Source of the DNA: Streptomyces hydrogenans
GTDB taxonomy: Bacteria; Actinomycetota; Actinomycetes; Streptomycetales; Streptomycetaceae
Reading direction: 5' to 3'
NCBI RefSeq assembly: GCF_014656075.1
Contig: NZ_BNBS01000002.1
Location: 1 to 64,000 of the forward strand
DNA length: 64,000 nucleotides
In this document: positions 8,842 to 17,290 of the stretch, piece by piece
How positions within the stretch are numbered: position 1 is the first letter of the stretch
Layout: the number at the start of each line of letters is the position of its first letter
Notes under the pieces: generated by a model
The model's input: the letters and a program-made list of their open reading frames with translations, nothing else
What the model was told of the DNA's origin: nothing
The model's database searches: none
Made by a program: the position numbers and the translations under genes

Positions 8842-9291
8842 TCACGCCATCAGCAGGGACGGGCTGTCCCTCCACTTGAGGATCTTGTCGAAGCTGACCA
8901 CCGCGCCGCCGCGGCCCGAGCGGCCGAAGTGGACGTGGTCGGAGAGCTCCTCGATCAGGCGGAGGCCGCGGCCGTCCTCGGCGTCCGGACAGGCCGCCGG
9001 AGCGGGCGCCGACCGCACGCCGGGGAAGCCGGGACCGGCGTCCGTCACCTCGATGCGGCAGGTCTCGCCGTCGAGGAAGGCCGTCACGCGGTACGCCTCC
9101 GAGCCCCGCCCCGCGACCGGGCCGCCCCCGTGCTCGACCGCGTTGGCGCACGCCTCGGTGAGCGCCACCGACAGGTCGTAGGACACCTCGGGATCGACCC
9201 CGGCCGTCTCCATGGTGCCGAGGAACAGGCGCCGGGCGAGCGGTACGCTCGCGGCCTCGCGCCGCAGATGGAGTGACCACCAGATGCTCAT
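8842..9291 (-). CDS. anti-sigma-factor-like ATP-binding protein
   Basis: 149 residues, a single GHKL ATPase domain of RsbW type. The N box (LTEACANAVEHG), the G1 box (VTDAGPGFPG) and GRGLRLIEELSD are visible. ATG start behind GGGAGG with eight-base spacing. Convergent with pepP and divergent from the copper-block membrane gene. No linked sigma factor, so the partner is unknown. It is the second such protein in the first 10 kb, and more canonical in sequence than the one at 1451. Confidence 0.8.
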   Translation of the reverse strand: MSIWWSLHLRREAASVPLARRLFLGTMETAGVDPEVSYDLSVALTEACANAVEHGGGPVAGRGSEAYRVTAFLDGETCRIEVTDAGPGFPGVRSAPAPAACPDAEDGRGLRLIEELSDHVHFGRSGRGGAVVSFDKILKWRDSPSLLMA

Positions 9292-9506
9292 GCTCCAGCC
9301 TCCCGGCAGCGGCTCGACATACCCCTAGCTATTGCCGCCCAGGGCGGTCCGTAAGCACGCGGAGGCGTCAAGAGCGCCCGTTCGGCGGACGCGAGGGGCC
9401 CCGAACCCGGTGTATGTCCGGTGTATCTCCTCCCGAACACCCCCAAGAACGACCTTGCGGACCTGCCTCATGGCGGCGGGTGCCCTGGTGCGATGATGGG
9501 GCCGCC

Positions 9507-10289
9507 ATGTCTGCCCCCGCGCTCGCTCCACGGCTGCTGAGGGCCGCGGTGTTCACCGCGGTCTGCGTCGTGCTGTCCGCGCTGGGTCACGCGCTCGCCG
9601 CCTGTGCGGGCATCGCCCTGTGGACCCTGCTCGCCGGACTGCTCGGCGTCTTCGGGGTCACGGTCCTGCTCACCGGACGCGAGCGCTCCCTCGGCTTCGT
9701 CGTCGCCGCCCTCGCCGGCGGACAGCTCGGACTCCACCTGCTCTTCGGCCTCGGCCAGCGGCAGCTCGCCCTGAGCGCCCAGGCCGACGACTCGCTCGTG
9801 CGGATGGCCGCCAAGCTCGTCTGCGGGGCGGGCGCCGCCTCCCTCACCCCCGGCGACGCCGCCGGGATCCTCAGCCGCGCCGGCATCGACCCGGCCGTCG
9901 CCGCGCACGCCCACCCGGGCATGCACGGTGCCGGGGCGTCACCCGCCGACGCGCTGCTGCCGAGCCTGCCGATGCTCCTCGGGCACCTGCTCGCCGCCCT
10001 GGTGGCCGGCTGGCTGCTGCGCCGGGGCGACCTCGCCCTGGTCCGGCTCGCCGAGCTGTCCGAAGAGCGGGCCGCCGAGCTCGCCGAGGGCACCCTGGTA
10101 CGCGTCCTGCGCGCCGCGCTCCGGCTCGTCCGGGCCCTGCTCGCCGGGCTGGCGGCGTCGGCCCCGGCCGGTCCGCGCGGCCGTCCCCGCACCGCCTTCG
10201 ACTCCCCGACGCCGCCGGCGGCCGGGGCACTCCAGCACACGGTGATCCGCCGCGGCCCGCCGGCCGACGCCTGCGTCCTCGCAGCCTGA
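9507..10289 (+). CDS. integral membrane protein heading the copper block
   Basis: 260 residues, about five hydrophobic helices (for example AVFTAVCVVLSALGHALAA, LLAGLLGVFGVTVLL, SLPMLLGHLLAALVAGWLL). A His/Met-containing luminal loop (AAHAHPGMHGAGA) sits in the middle and could bind metal. The C-terminal tail is cytoplasmic and Pro/Arg-rich. No enzymatic motif. Its position directly upstream of the YcnI, Sco and PCuAC genes suggests a part in copper handling; that is inference from context. The ATG lies within GCCGCCATG and the ribosome site is weak. Confidence 0.7.
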   Translation: MSAPALAPRLLRAAVFTAVCVVLSALGHALAACAGIALWTLLAGLLGVFGVTVLLTGRERSLGFVVAALAGGQLGLHLLFGLGQRQLALSAQADDSLVRMAAKLVCGAGAASLTPGDAAGILSRAGIDPAVAAHAHPGMHGAGASPADALLPSLPMLLGHLLAALVAGWLLRRGDLALVRLAELSEERAAELAEGTLVRVLRAALRLVRALLAGLAASAPAGPRGRPRTAFDSPTPPAAGALQHTVIRRGPPADACVLAA

Positions 10290-10290
10290 C

Positions 10291-10319
10291 GCGGTCCGCT
10301 CCAGGGGGAGCGGGACCGC
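10291..10319 (+). terminator. hairpin after membrane gene
   Basis: Near-perfect stem (GCGGTCC-GCTCC against GGAGCGGGACCGC, one bulge) overlapping the end of the membrane-protein gene. It may separate that gene from the YcnI gene. Confidence 0.55.
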
Positions 10320-10430
10320 GCCCGCCCGCGCCCACCGCCCGGCTCCGCCCGGTGCACGTGGCGCGGCACCGGACCGCCTTCCCTCTTCCGGGGTCCCTCC
10401 GCGGACCCCCCACCGAGCCGGAGTGTCTTC

Positions 10431-11189
10431 ATGAACCTGTCCCGCGTCGCCCTCGCCGCCGGCACCGCCGCCGCCTCCGTCGTGCTCCTGTCGGGCACCG
10501 CCTTCGCCCACGTGGGCGTGCAGCCGCAGGGCCAGGCCGCCCAGGGCGGCTACGCCACCGTCAACGTCAAGGTCCCGAACGAGCGCGACAACGCCTCCAC
10601 CGTGAAGCTGGAGGTCAACTTCCCGCTGGACCACCCGCTCGCCTCCGTCATGCCGCAGCCGGTGCCTGGCTGGAAGGCCGAGGTCACCAAGACCAAGCTG
10701 GACAAGCCGCTGACGCTGCACGGCAAGCAGATCAACGAGGCCGTCTCCAAGGTCACCTGGACCGCGGACGGCTCGAAGATCGGCCCCGGCCAGTTCCAGC
10801 AGTTCCCTCTCTCCCTCGGCCAGCTGCCGGAGAACACCGACCAGCTGGTCCTCAAGGCCATCCAGACGTACGACAACGACGAGGTCGTGCGCTGGATCGA
10901 GGAGCAGAAGGGCTCCGAGGAGCCCCAGTACCCGGCTCCCGTCCTGAAGCTCTCGCCCGCGGGCGAGGACCACCACGGCGGCGCCGCCTCCGCCGCGCCC
11001 ACCGCCTCCGGCTCGGCCTCCGCCGACGCGAAGGCCGGTCACGAGGCCGACGGCGGCCACGCCACCACCGAGACCGCCTCGGACTCCTCCACCGACACCA
11101 CGGCCCGTGTGCTCGGCGTCGTCGGCATCCTCGTCGGCCTCGCCGGCATCGCCTTCGGCGTCCTCGCCGGCCGCCGTCGCTCGGCCTGA
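10431..11189 (+). CDS. YcnI-like (DUF1775) secreted copper-binding protein
   Basis: 252 residues. Signal peptide (LAAGTAAASVVLLSGTAFA) and cleavage just before HVGVQPQG; the freed N-terminal His is the hallmark of the YcnI/DUF1775 family, in which it helps form a copper site. The body contains VPNERDNASTVKLEV, family-typical. A His-rich linker (EDHHGG, GHEADGGHA) leads to one C-terminal helix (VLGVVGILVGLAGIAFGVLA) and a basic tail, so the protein is anchored at the outer face. It is the first of a codirectional series whose other members move copper outside the membrane. Confidence 0.88.
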   Translation: MNLSRVALAAGTAAASVVLLSGTAFAHVGVQPQGQAAQGGYATVNVKVPNERDNASTVKLEVNFPLDHPLASVMPQPVPGWKAEVTKTKLDKPLTLHGKQINEAVSKVTWTADGSKIGPGQFQQFPLSLGQLPENTDQLVLKAIQTYDNDEVVRWIEEQKGSEEPQYPAPVLKLSPAGEDHHGGAASAAPTASGSASADAKAGHEADGGHATTETASDSSTDTTARVLGVVGILVGLAGIAFGVLAGRRRSA

Positions 11190-11269
11190 CGGCACCCTCC
11201 CGGCGGGCCGTCACACCCGGCCCGCCGGGCCGTCCAGCACGTCCAGCACTCCGAAAGACAGTCACCGCA

Positions 11270-12004
11270 ATGTCCACAGAGAAGACGTCCCCGTCGCAGA
11301 GCGGCGGGGACGGCACCACCGGCCGCCCCGGGCGGCGCACCCCGCTGATCGTCGCCGCCGTCGCGATCGTCGCCGCCCTCGGCATCGTCGCCGCGGTCGG
11401 CCTCGGCGACGACGACACGAAGGACACCGCGTCCTCCGGCGTCGCCCAGATCGAGGGCGTCACCGAGAAGACCCGGGCCGCCACCGTCCTGGACCGCCCC
11501 TTCACCAAGCCCGACCTGGTCCTCACCGACACCAAGGGCGAGAGCTACGACCTGCGCGAGCGCACCAAGGGCAAGCCGACGCTCATCTACTTCGGCTACA
11601 CCAACTGCCCCGACGTGTGCCCGCTGACGATGAGCAACATCGCCGTCGCCAAGAAGCAGCTGCCCCAGGCCGACCAGGACAAGCTCCAGGTCGTCTTCGT
11701 CACCACCGACCCCGAGCGGGACACGGCCGCCTCGCTGGCCAAGTGGCTGCCCGGCTTCGGCGACGCGTCCTTCACCGGGCTCACCGGCGACTTCTCGGCG
11801 ATCCAGGCGGGTGCCCGCTCGATCGGCATCGGCATCGACCCGCCGAAGAAGGAGAAGGACGGCACCGTCGTCTCCATGCACGGCGCCCAGGTCGTCGCCT
11901 TCTCCCCCACCACCGACCAGGGCTACGTCCTGTACGGGGAGGACGCCACCGTCGACGACTACGCCAAGGACCTGCCGAAGATCATCAAGGGGGAGAACCC
12001 GTGA
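11270..12004 (+). CDS. sco: Sco (SCO1/SenC) copper chaperone
   Basis: 244 residues with an N-terminal membrane anchor (about 25-44) and an extracytoplasmic thioredoxin-fold domain. The copper site is complete: Cys113 and Cys117 (TNCPDVCPLT) and His204 (SMHGAQ). In Streptomyces, Sco delivers copper to cytochrome c oxidase (CuA site) and the radical-copper oxidase GlxA. The stop overlaps the next start (GTGA), indicating translational coupling with the PCuAC lipoprotein. The ATG is preceded by only a weak purine run. Confidence 0.93.
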   Translation: MSTEKTSPSQSGGDGTTGRPGRRTPLIVAAVAIVAALGIVAAVGLGDDDTKDTASSGVAQIEGVTEKTRAATVLDRPFTKPDLVLTDTKGESYDLRERTKGKPTLIYFGYTNCPDVCPLTMSNIAVAKKQLPQADQDKLQVVFVTTDPERDTAASLAKWLPGFGDASFTGLTGDFSAIQAGARSIGIGIDPPKKEKDGTVVSMHGAQVVAFSPTTDQGYVLYGEDATVDDYAKDLPKIIKGENP

Positions 12005-12453
12005 CCCGCCGCACCACCGCCCTGTCCGCCGCCGTGGCGCTCGCCGCCGCGCTCGCGCTCACCGGGTGCTCGTCCGACAGCGGAAAGCCCGAGCTGAAGG
12101 TCAGCGGCGCGTACATGCCCCAGCCCGTGACGGACATGGCCGGCGGCTTCCTCACCATCGAGAACACCGGTGACACCGCCGACAAGCTGACCTCGGTCAC
12201 CAGCCCGCTCTCGGACGACGTCACCATGCACGAGACGAAGAACCAGAAGATGCAGATGGTGAAGGCGTTCGACATCCCCGCGAACGGGGAGCTGAAGCTG
12301 GACCGGGGCGGCAACCACCTCATGTTCATGGAACTGAAGAAGAAGCCGAAGCAGGGCGAGAAGGTCAGCGTCGAGCTGCACTTCGAGAAGGCCGACCCGA
12401 TCACGGTCGAGCTGCCCGTCGAGGCCACCAACCACAACCCGCAGCAGCACTGA
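12001..12453 (+). CDS. ecuC: PCuAC-family extracytoplasmic copper chaperone (lipoprotein)
   Basis: 150 residues. A lipoprotein signal with lipobox LALTGC (Cys23), then a cupredoxin-like PCuAC domain. The Cu(I) ligands of the family are visible: His77, a Met in NQKMQM, His106 and Met108 (GGNHLMFM). Known as ECuC in S. lividans, where it works beside Sco. The GTG start overlaps the sco stop. An Asn/His/Gln-rich C-terminal tail (NHNPQQH) could add weak metal affinity. Confidence 0.9.
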   Translation: MTRRTTALSAAVALAAALALTGCSSDSGKPELKVSGAYMPQPVTDMAGGFLTIENTGDTADKLTSVTSPLSDDVTMHETKNQKMQMVKAFDIPANGELKLDRGGNHLMFMELKKKPKQGEKVSVELHFEKADPITVELPVEATNHNPQQH

Positions 12454-12474
12454 GCTCGTTGACGGAGTGACACT

Positions 12475-14481
12475 GTGACGACACCCACCGCCCCGCGCCT
12501 CGGCACCGCCCTGGCCCGGCTGCTCGTTCTCGCGGCCGCCCTCCTGGGCGTGCTCCTCGCCGGCGCCGCCCCCGCCTCCGCGCACGCGGCGCTGACCGGG
12601 AGCGATCCGCAGGACGGGGCGGTGGTCGCCACCGCCCCCAAGGAGGTCGGCCTCACCTTCTCGGAGCAGGTCGCGATGAGCCCCGACTCGATCCGGGTCC
12701 TCGACCCCTCGGGCCGGCGCGCCGACACCGGCGAGATCATCGACCTGTGCAGCGGCGCCGTCGTCAAGTACGGCGTGGCCCTGCGGGCCGGTCTGCCGGA
12801 CGGCACCTACACCGTCGCCTGGCAGACCGTCTCCGCCGACAGCCACCCCATCGCCGGGGCCTTCACCTTCTCCATCGGCGCCCCGTCCGCCACCTCGGTC
12901 GCGCTGCCCGAGCAGGCGGCCGGCGGCGGGGTCGTCGGCGCCCTCTACGGGATCGCGCGCTATCTGTCGTACGCGGGCTTCGCCGTCCTCGTCGGCGGCG
13001 GCGCCTTCGTGCTGCTGTGCTGGCCGCGCGGCGCGGGCGTCCGGCCCGTGCAGCAGACGGTCGTCCGGGGCTGGCTGACCCTCACCGGCGCCACCCTGGT
13101 CATGCTGCTGCTGCGCGGTCCGTACACCGGCTCCGGCAAGCTCGCCGACGTCTTCGACCTGGACGGGCTCCAGGCCGTGCTCCAGACCAAGACCGGGGCG
13201 GCGCTCACCTCCCGGCTGCTGCTGCTCGGGGCGGCCGCGCTCTTCGTCGCCGTCCTCTTCGGCGCGTACGCCCGCCGCACCGACCCGAAGGAGCGCAAGG
13301 ACCTCGCCTTCGGCCTGGGCCTCGGCGGCACCGTGGTCGCCGCGGGCATCGCCGGCACCTGGGCGCTGGCCGAGCACGCCTCCACCGGCATCCAGCCCGG
13401 CATCGCGATGCCGGTCGACATCCTGCACCTCCTCGCGGTCGCCACCTGGCTCGGCGGGCTCACCACCCTGCTGGTCGCGCTCTACCGGGCGCCCTCCGTG
13501 GAGCGCGCGGCGGTCGAACGCTTCTCCCGGGTCGCCTTCGTCTCGGTCGCCGTCCTGGTCGCCACCGGCATCTACCAGTCCTGGCGCCAGGTCGGCTCCT
13601 GGTCCGCCCTCACCGGCACCCGGTACGGGCAGCTCCTCCTGGTGAAGATCGGCCTGATGGCCGTGCTCGTCGGCATCGCCTGGATATCCCGCCGCTGGAC
13701 CCGACGCCTGGCGGAACGGGCCCCGACGCTTCCGGAGCCGGAGTCCGGGTCGGAGGCGGAGGGCGCGGAGAAGGATCTCGAGGACGAGGGCCTGGAGAAC
13801 GAGGGCCTTGCCGACGAGGCCCCTGACGACGAGGACGCCGGGGACGACCGCCCCGCGGACGCGGACGCCGACGGCGAGGACGCCCCGGAGGAGATCGACC
13901 CCGAGCGGGCCGCCCAGCTCGCCCGGCAGCGGGCCGCCGTGGCCACCGCCCGGCGGAAGAAGGCCCGGGACGCGGATCCCGAGCGGACCGGACTGCGCCG
14001 CTCGGTGCTGACCGAGGCCGCCGTCGCCGTCGTCCTGCTCGCCGTCACCACCGTCCTCACCTCCACCGAACCCGGCCGCACCGAGGAGGAGGCCGCCCGG
14101 ACCGGCGGGACGACGGCCGGGTCGACCGCCGTGCCCGACCGTCCGGTGGACTTCCGGCTCCCCTTCGACACCGGCGGCGTGGACGGCAAGGGCGTCGTCC
14201 GGCTCAGCCTCGACCCCGGACGCACCGGTGCCAACGCCCTGCACCTCTTCGTGGAACGCCCGAACGGCAAGCCGCTGGACGTCCCCGAGATCAAGGTGAA
14301 CCTCACCCTGGAGGAGAAGGGCGTGGGCCCGCTGCCCGTCGCCCCCGACCGGATCCAGACCGGACACTGGAGCGCGAGCGGCGTCCAGCTCCCGCTGCCC
14401 GGCGAATGGCGGATCCAGGTGACGGTCCGTACCTCCGAGATCGACCAGACCACCATCGAGAAGAACGTCAAGATCGGCTGA
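12475..14481 (+). CDS. CopC-CopD fusion with extra extracytoplasmic C-terminal domain
   Basis: 668 residues. Signal peptide, then a CopC domain whose mature N-terminus begins HAALTGSDP (His as copper ligand) and which carries another conserved His in SADSHPIAG. A CopD domain with about eight helices follows (about 160-410). An acidic Glu/Asp-rich cytoplasmic insert of about 90 residues comes next, then one more helix (AAVAVVLLAVTTVLTS) and a final beta-rich external domain of about 130 residues. Copper uptake across the membrane is the likely role. GTG start; the stop is followed at once by the DyP peroxidase start (TGA-ATG). Confidence 0.88.
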   Translation: MTTPTAPRLGTALARLLVLAAALLGVLLAGAAPASAHAALTGSDPQDGAVVATAPKEVGLTFSEQVAMSPDSIRVLDPSGRRADTGEIIDLCSGAVVKYGVALRAGLPDGTYTVAWQTVSADSHPIAGAFTFSIGAPSATSVALPEQAAGGGVVGALYGIARYLSYAGFAVLVGGGAFVLLCWPRGAGVRPVQQTVVRGWLTLTGATLVMLLLRGPYTGSGKLADVFDLDGLQAVLQTKTGAALTSRLLLLGAAALFVAVLFGAYARRTDPKERKDLAFGLGLGGTVVAAGIAGTWALAEHASTGIQPGIAMPVDILHLLAVATWLGGLTTLLVALYRAPSVERAAVERFSRVAFVSVAVLVATGIYQSWRQVGSWSALTGTRYGQLLLVKIGLMAVLVGIAWISRRWTRRLAERAPTLPEPESGSEAEGAEKDLEDEGLENEGLADEAPDDEDAGDDRPADADADGEDAPEEIDPERAAQLARQRAAVATARRKKARDADPERTGLRRSVLTEAAVAVVLLAVTTVLTSTEPGRTEEEAARTGGTTAGSTAVPDRPVDFRLPFDTGGVDGKGVVRLSLDPGRTGANALHLFVERPNGKPLDVPEIKVNLTLEEKGVGPLPVAPDRIQTGHWSASGVQLPLPGEWRIQVTVRTSEIDQTTIEKNVKIG

Positions 14482-15798
14482 ATGCCCGTGAGCAACCCCG
14501 TGACCGGCCCCGTGTCCGACGGCTCCCCCGCGTCCGACAGCGGCCACCTCGACATCTCCCGGCGCCGGCTGCTCGGCACCGTCGGCGCGGCGGGCGCGGC
14601 CGGCCTGGTGATCGGCGCCGCCGGCGGTGCCGGGATCGCGACGGCCGTCTCGGACGACGGCTCCGTGACGACCGGTGCCGGCGGCTCCCGTGCCCTCACC
14701 TCGGTGGGGTCCACCGAGGTGGTGTTCCACGGGAGGCACCAGCCCGGGATCACCACCCCGCTCCAGGCACGGGGCCATCTCGTCGCCTTCGACCTCGCGG
14801 CGGGCGCCGGGCGCAAGGAGGCCGCCGCGCTGCTGCGCCGCTGGTCGGCGACGGCGCGCACGCTGATGGCCGGAGAGGTCCCGTCCGGCGACACCGGGAT
14901 CGCGCTGGACGCGGGCCCGTCCTCCCTCACGGTCACCTTCGGCTTCGGCCGCACCTTCTTCGACCGGACCGGGCTGGCCGCCCGGCGCCCGGCGCAGCTC
15001 GACCCGCTGCCCGCCTTCTCCTCCGACGCGGTCGACCCGAAGCGCTCGGAGGGCGATCTGTGGGTGCAGATCGGGGCGGACGACGCCCTGGTCGCCTTCC
15101 ACGCGCTGCGCGCGCTCCAGAAGGACGCCGGGGACGCGGCCCGGGTGCGCTGGCAGATGAACGGCTTCAACCGCTCCGCCGGGGCGACCGCCCGGCCGAT
15201 GACGGCCCGGAACCTGATGGGCCAGGTCGACGGCACCAACAACCCGAAGACCACCGACCCCGACTTCGACCGTCGGATCTTCGTCCCCACCGGGGCGACG
15301 GGCGCCCAGGACTGGATGGCGGGCGGCTCCTACGCGGTCGTGCGGCGGATCCGGATGCTCCTGGACGACTGGGAGGGGCTGCCGCGGGAGCGGCAGGAGC
15401 GGGTCATCGGCCGCCGCAAGGCGGACGGGGCCCCGCTGTCCGGCGGCTCGGAGACCACCCCGCTGGACCTGGACAAGCGGGGACCGGACGGGAAGCTCGC
15501 GATCCCCGACAACGCCCACGCCCGGATCTCCGCCCCCGAACAGAACGGCGGCGCGGCGATGCTGCGGCGGCCCTTCTCCTTCCACGACGGGATCGGCGCG
15601 GACGGCACCCCGGACGCCGGTCTCCTCTTCGTCTGCTGGCAGGCCGACCCGCTGCGTGGCTTCGTGCCGGTGCAGCGCAAGCTCGACCGGGGCGACGCGC
15701 TGTCGCCGTTCATCCGGCACGAGTCCAGCGGCCTCTTCGCCGTGCCGGGCGGAGCCGCCGAGGGCGAGTACGTCGGACAGCGGCTGCTGGAGGGCTGA
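14482..15798 (+). CDS. dtpA: Tat-exported dye-decolourising heme peroxidase
   Basis: 438 residues, DyP-type peroxidase. A twin-arginine signal (SRRRLLG, residues 26-32, before a hydrophobic core) marks export of the folded, heme-loaded enzyme. The family GxxDG motif is GQVDG (247-251, with the catalytic Asp250), and the likely proximal heme ligand is His413 in RHESSG. In S. lividans the counterpart DtpA works with Sco and ECuC in copper-dependent maturation of GlxA and in morphogenesis. It starts immediately after the CopCD stop and is the last gene of the copper block. Confidence 0.92.
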   Translation: MPVSNPVTGPVSDGSPASDSGHLDISRRRLLGTVGAAGAAGLVIGAAGGAGIATAVSDDGSVTTGAGGSRALTSVGSTEVVFHGRHQPGITTPLQARGHLVAFDLAAGAGRKEAAALLRRWSATARTLMAGEVPSGDTGIALDAGPSSLTVTFGFGRTFFDRTGLAARRPAQLDPLPAFSSDAVDPKRSEGDLWVQIGADDALVAFHALRALQKDAGDAARVRWQMNGFNRSAGATARPMTARNLMGQVDGTNNPKTTDPDFDRRIFVPTGATGAQDWMAGGSYAVVRRIRMLLDDWEGLPRERQERVIGRRKADGAPLSGGSETTPLDLDKRGPDGKLAIPDNAHARISAPEQNGGAAMLRRPFSFHDGIGADGTPDAGLLFVCWQADPLRGFVPVQRKLDRGDALSPFIRHESSGLFAVPGGAAEGEYVGQRLLEG

Positions 15799-15888
15799 GC
15801 CCCGCCGCCGGCCGGGAGCCGGTGACCGCCGGGGGCCGAGGGCTGAGACGGGGAGGGCGGGGGTCCCGGTCCGCATTAGGGTGACGGT

Positions 15889-16824
15889 ATGTCCGCCACC
15901 CGGTACACCTACCTCGGCCCCGAAGGCACGTTCACGGAGGCCGCGCTGCGGAGCCTGCCCGAGGCGGCCACGCGGGAGCTCGTCCCCATGGTCTCCGTCC
16001 CGGCCGCGCTCGACGCCGTACGGAACGGGGAGGCGGCCGCCGCGCTCGTCCCGATCGAGAACTCGGTCGAGGGCGGCGTGACGGCGACCCTCGACGAGCT
16101 GGCCTCGGGCGAGCCGCTGATGATCTACCGCGAGGTGCTGCTGCCGATCGCCTTCGCGCTGCTGGTGCGCCCCGGGACCGCGCTGTCGGACGTCAAGACA
16201 GTGACGGGCCATCCGGTGGCCCAGCCGCAGGTGCGCCAGTGGCTGCGCAAGCACCTCCCGGAGGCGGTGTGGGAGTCGGCGGCGTCCAACGCGGACGGCG
16301 CCCGGCTGGTGCAGGAGGGGCGGTTCGACGCGGCCTTCGCGGGTGAGTTCGCGGCGGCGACGTACGGCCTGGAGGCACTGGTCAAGGAGATCCACGACGC
16401 CGAGAACGCGGAGACGCGTTTCGTGCTCGTGGGCCGGCCGGCCCGGCCGGCGGCGCCGACCGGCGCGGACAAGACCTCGGTGGTGCTGTGGCTGGGTGAC
16501 GATCATCCGGGTGCCCTTCTGGAACTCCTCCAGGAGTTCGCGGTGCGTGGAGTGAACCTGATGCTGATCCAGTCCCGGCCGACCGGGGCGGGGATCGGGA
16601 ACTACTGCTTCGCGGTGGACGCCGAGGGCCACGTCTCGGACCGGCGGGTCGGCGAGGCGCTGATGGGTCTGAAGCGGATCTGTCCGCAGGTGCGCTTCCT
16701 CGGCTCGTATCCGCGGGCGGGCGCGTCCCGCGCGGACGTCAGGCCGCTGCGGCGGGGGACCTCGGACGAGGAGTTCACGGCTGCCTCCGACTGGCTGGCG
16801 AGGGCCCAGGACGGAAGGGCCTGA
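15889..16824 (+). CDS. pheA: prephenate dehydratase
   Basis: 311 residues, mono-functional PheA making phenylpyruvate in phenylalanine synthesis. The catalytic domain opens with YLGPEGTFTEAAL and contains VPIENSVEGGV; the conserved TRF motif is at NAETRFVLV. An ACT domain (about 195-275, GALLELLQEF and LIQSRP in place of the usual ESRP) would give phenylalanine feedback. A TAGGGT box at 15877 lies seven bases before the ATG, so the mRNA may be leaderless. Normal family length. Confidence 0.94.
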   Translation: MSATRYTYLGPEGTFTEAALRSLPEAATRELVPMVSVPAALDAVRNGEAAAALVPIENSVEGGVTATLDELASGEPLMIYREVLLPIAFALLVRPGTALSDVKTVTGHPVAQPQVRQWLRKHLPEAVWESAASNADGARLVQEGRFDAAFAGEFAAATYGLEALVKEIHDAENAETRFVLVGRPARPAAPTGADKTSVVLWLGDDHPGALLELLQEFAVRGVNLMLIQSRPTGAGIGNYCFAVDAEGHVSDRRVGEALMGLKRICPQVRFLGSYPRAGASRADVRPLRRGTSDEEFTAASDWLARAQDGRA

Positions 16825-17290
16825 CCGCGATGGTGACCGAGCGGCGCGGTTTGTGCGTCCGTTCGTCCACAGGCAGGCTTTATTAGCCCTACCTGCATAC
16901 TTTTTGGTTTCTCCCCTTAGTTATCCACAGGCTCGACGCGCAGGCTGGGGACAAGTCGACACCCGCCTCCGACAAGGTCGACAAATCACCCTCGTCACCC
17001 CTCGTGCGCATGCGCTCCATCCACAGGGCCCACCCCTGCGTACGTCAGAGCCACCCCGCCTCCCTCACCCTCCGGAGCGAGCGATTCCCCTCGAAATGAG
17101 TGCGTGAATCGGGTTTGATCACGCAATTCGGAGGTGGCGGACCCTGAATCCACAGAACTTCCTCACACCCTGTGGATAACTCGATTCCCCGGAATTTCCA
17201 GGACCGCAACAAGAACCCCAATTCGGGCATACCAACACGCGCCCGCATATCCGGTGGGGTCGCGCGAGCGCACACCGGTAGCCTGGTGGG
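16825..17290. other. 466-bp intergenic region with DnaA boxes
   Basis: AT-rich for the genome, especially 16861-16930 (33 G+C in 70 by hand count). It carries the DnaA-box cluster listed separately, a GCGTGA/TCACGC inverted pair (17102-17124) and the serS promoter. No small gene. Confidence 0.7.
16863..17179. promoter_or_regulatory. DnaA-box cluster upstream of serS
   Basis: Boxes matching the Streptomyces consensus (T/C)(T/C)(G/A/C)TCCACA: TCGTCCACA 16863-16871, TTATCCACA 16921-16929, CCATCCACA 17017-17025, and TGTGGATAA (reverse of TTATCCACA) 17171-17179. GAATCCACA at 17146-17154 has one mismatch. Five sites in 317 bp, spaced by about 50 to 120 bases. Confidence 0.65.

Noticed and set aside
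11959..16632. 1557-codon open frame on the minus strand
   Set aside because: It is the antisense of sco through pheA, all of which have strong family motifs. Long open antisense frames are expected at this GC content.
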